Assembly: GCA_936450465.1 (NCBI GenBank)
Contig: OW388298.1
Span: 7,672,035 to 7,736,034, forward strand
Length of the DNA stretch: 64,000 bases
From: Gibbula magus
Taxonomy: Eukaryota > Mollusca > Gastropoda > Trochida > Trochidae
Reading direction: 5' to 3'
The notes under the pieces are model-generated. The model did no database searches and was not told where the DNA came from. It saw only the letters and a list, made by a program, of their open reading frames with translations. A program made the translations under genes and the position numbers. This document shows positions 63,365 through 64,000 of this stretch, one piece after another. Each line of letters starts with the position of its first letter. Within the stretch, counting starts at the first letter, position 1.

Positions 63365-63440
63365 TTATTTAACGAGTTAATTGTTTGGTATAATACGAGC
63401 GAAAGCGGGTTTGATACCAAATCATTCACGAATATAATAA
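63365..63440. mobile_element. foldback hairpin remnant, family 2-like
   Basis: TTTAACGAGTTAATTGTTTG and GGTATAATACGAGC pair imperfectly with GCGGGTTTGATACCAAATCA and ATTCACGAATATAAT around GAAA. It resembles the hairpin at 60,089-60,238 (CGTTAATGATTTGGTATCAA). No body is present. Confidence 0.6.
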
Positions 63441-64000
63441 AACGGCATTACATGTTCTTTGAAGTGACATCATTATGATGAATTAATTTCCAAAATGAAG
63501 TTGGAATCGGTGGTAATGGTAGTAGTGTATTATGGTATCCCTACCTCTTCAAGTTATTATTACCCCTACTTTTCCAAAACCACCTTTTTAACATGAAGAG
63601 ATATGCTCTACCCTTTCCACAAACACTTTAATCTTAGTCATTACATTTCATACCTTAACAATACTTAGGTGTGCAGACACCTCTATCTATAAATAAATAA
63701 AAATGTCAAATACTACCAGTCGGGGGTGTTAGTAAGTCAGGCTCATTTTTTTTCAAGTCTGTAATAGAGATATACTTCTAAATGAAGTCATTACAAATAC
63801 TGAATTAATTTAATAGATAACTACTGTGGACAGCCCAGATAACTCATTATTTATCCACATATGTAGTCACAAATGTGACCAGGTTTTAAAGATTGAACTA
63901 AGTCTTTACTTCCTCTTTGAATTTAAAGAGGAAGTTTAACTTAAGGGCAAACGTTGAATTTGAAGAAAAAGTTCAATTTAATTTCATTTCTATTTAAAAT
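63441..64000. other. gene-free right edge
   Basis: No gene is recognised. A perfect short stem-loop (ACTTCCTCTTT and AAAGAGGAAGT around a 6-nt loop) lies at 63,908-63,935. Its role is unknown. Confidence 0.5.

Noticed and set aside
1..64000. Bacterial or viral origin, defence system or operon
   Set aside because: There are no long frames, no Shine-Dalgarno-led gene runs and no recognisable viral proteins. SINEs, MITEs and microsatellites indicate animal nuclear DNA.

Overview
The window looks like nuclear DNA of a mollusc, most probably a gastropod. It is AT-rich and has no operons or long reading frames. It carries tRNA-derived SINEs whose 3' part matches the short interspersed elements common in molluscan genomes, plus many small non-autonomous DNA transposons, hairpin elements, a large microsatellite and a minisatellite. 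The taxon call is an inference from repeat style. No complete protein-coding gene could be recognised. A few short open segments with plausible splice signals are listed as weak exon or pseudo-exon candidates.

Layout. (1) 1-3,500: left flank, with a small GC-rich open island (about 540-640), a 250-bp tandem repeat built from half a TTAA-type MITE plus its flank (690-1,440) running into the complete MITE, an 82-bp-arm palindrome with hammerhead-like core motifs (2,013-2,186), and a mariner-like MITE (2,832-3,227). (2) About 3,508-49,740: a tandem array of five head-to-tail units of about 8.7-10.9 kb, anchored at 3,535, 12,500, 21,221, 29,953 and 40,898. (3) 49,740-64,000: right flank, with an (AT)n tract, a 38/37-bp minisatellite, further palindromes and MITEs, two back-to-back hairpin elements and one candidate exon.

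The array is the main content. Its units fall into two lineages. Type A (units 1 and 5, parts of unit 4) carries a SINE. Type B (units 2, 3 and the start of unit 4) has the intact SINE target site and other insertions instead. Unit 4 is a mosaic with an internal back-jump at about 34,092, as expected from unequal crossing-over or gene conversion. Each unit also contains three diverged copies of a roughly 200-400 bp module, one of them inverted, and a 345-bp local tandem duplication.

Two families of foldback elements share one architecture: a 130-150 bp hairpin whose tip often resembles GAGCGAAAGCGAG, followed by a body bounded by TTTATTACYC...GRGTAATA and containing closely spaced TGACGTCA (CRE-like) palindromes. 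They occur at different sites in A and B units and again in the right flank. Nothing indicates a bacterial system, CRISPR array, rRNA or intact retroelement.
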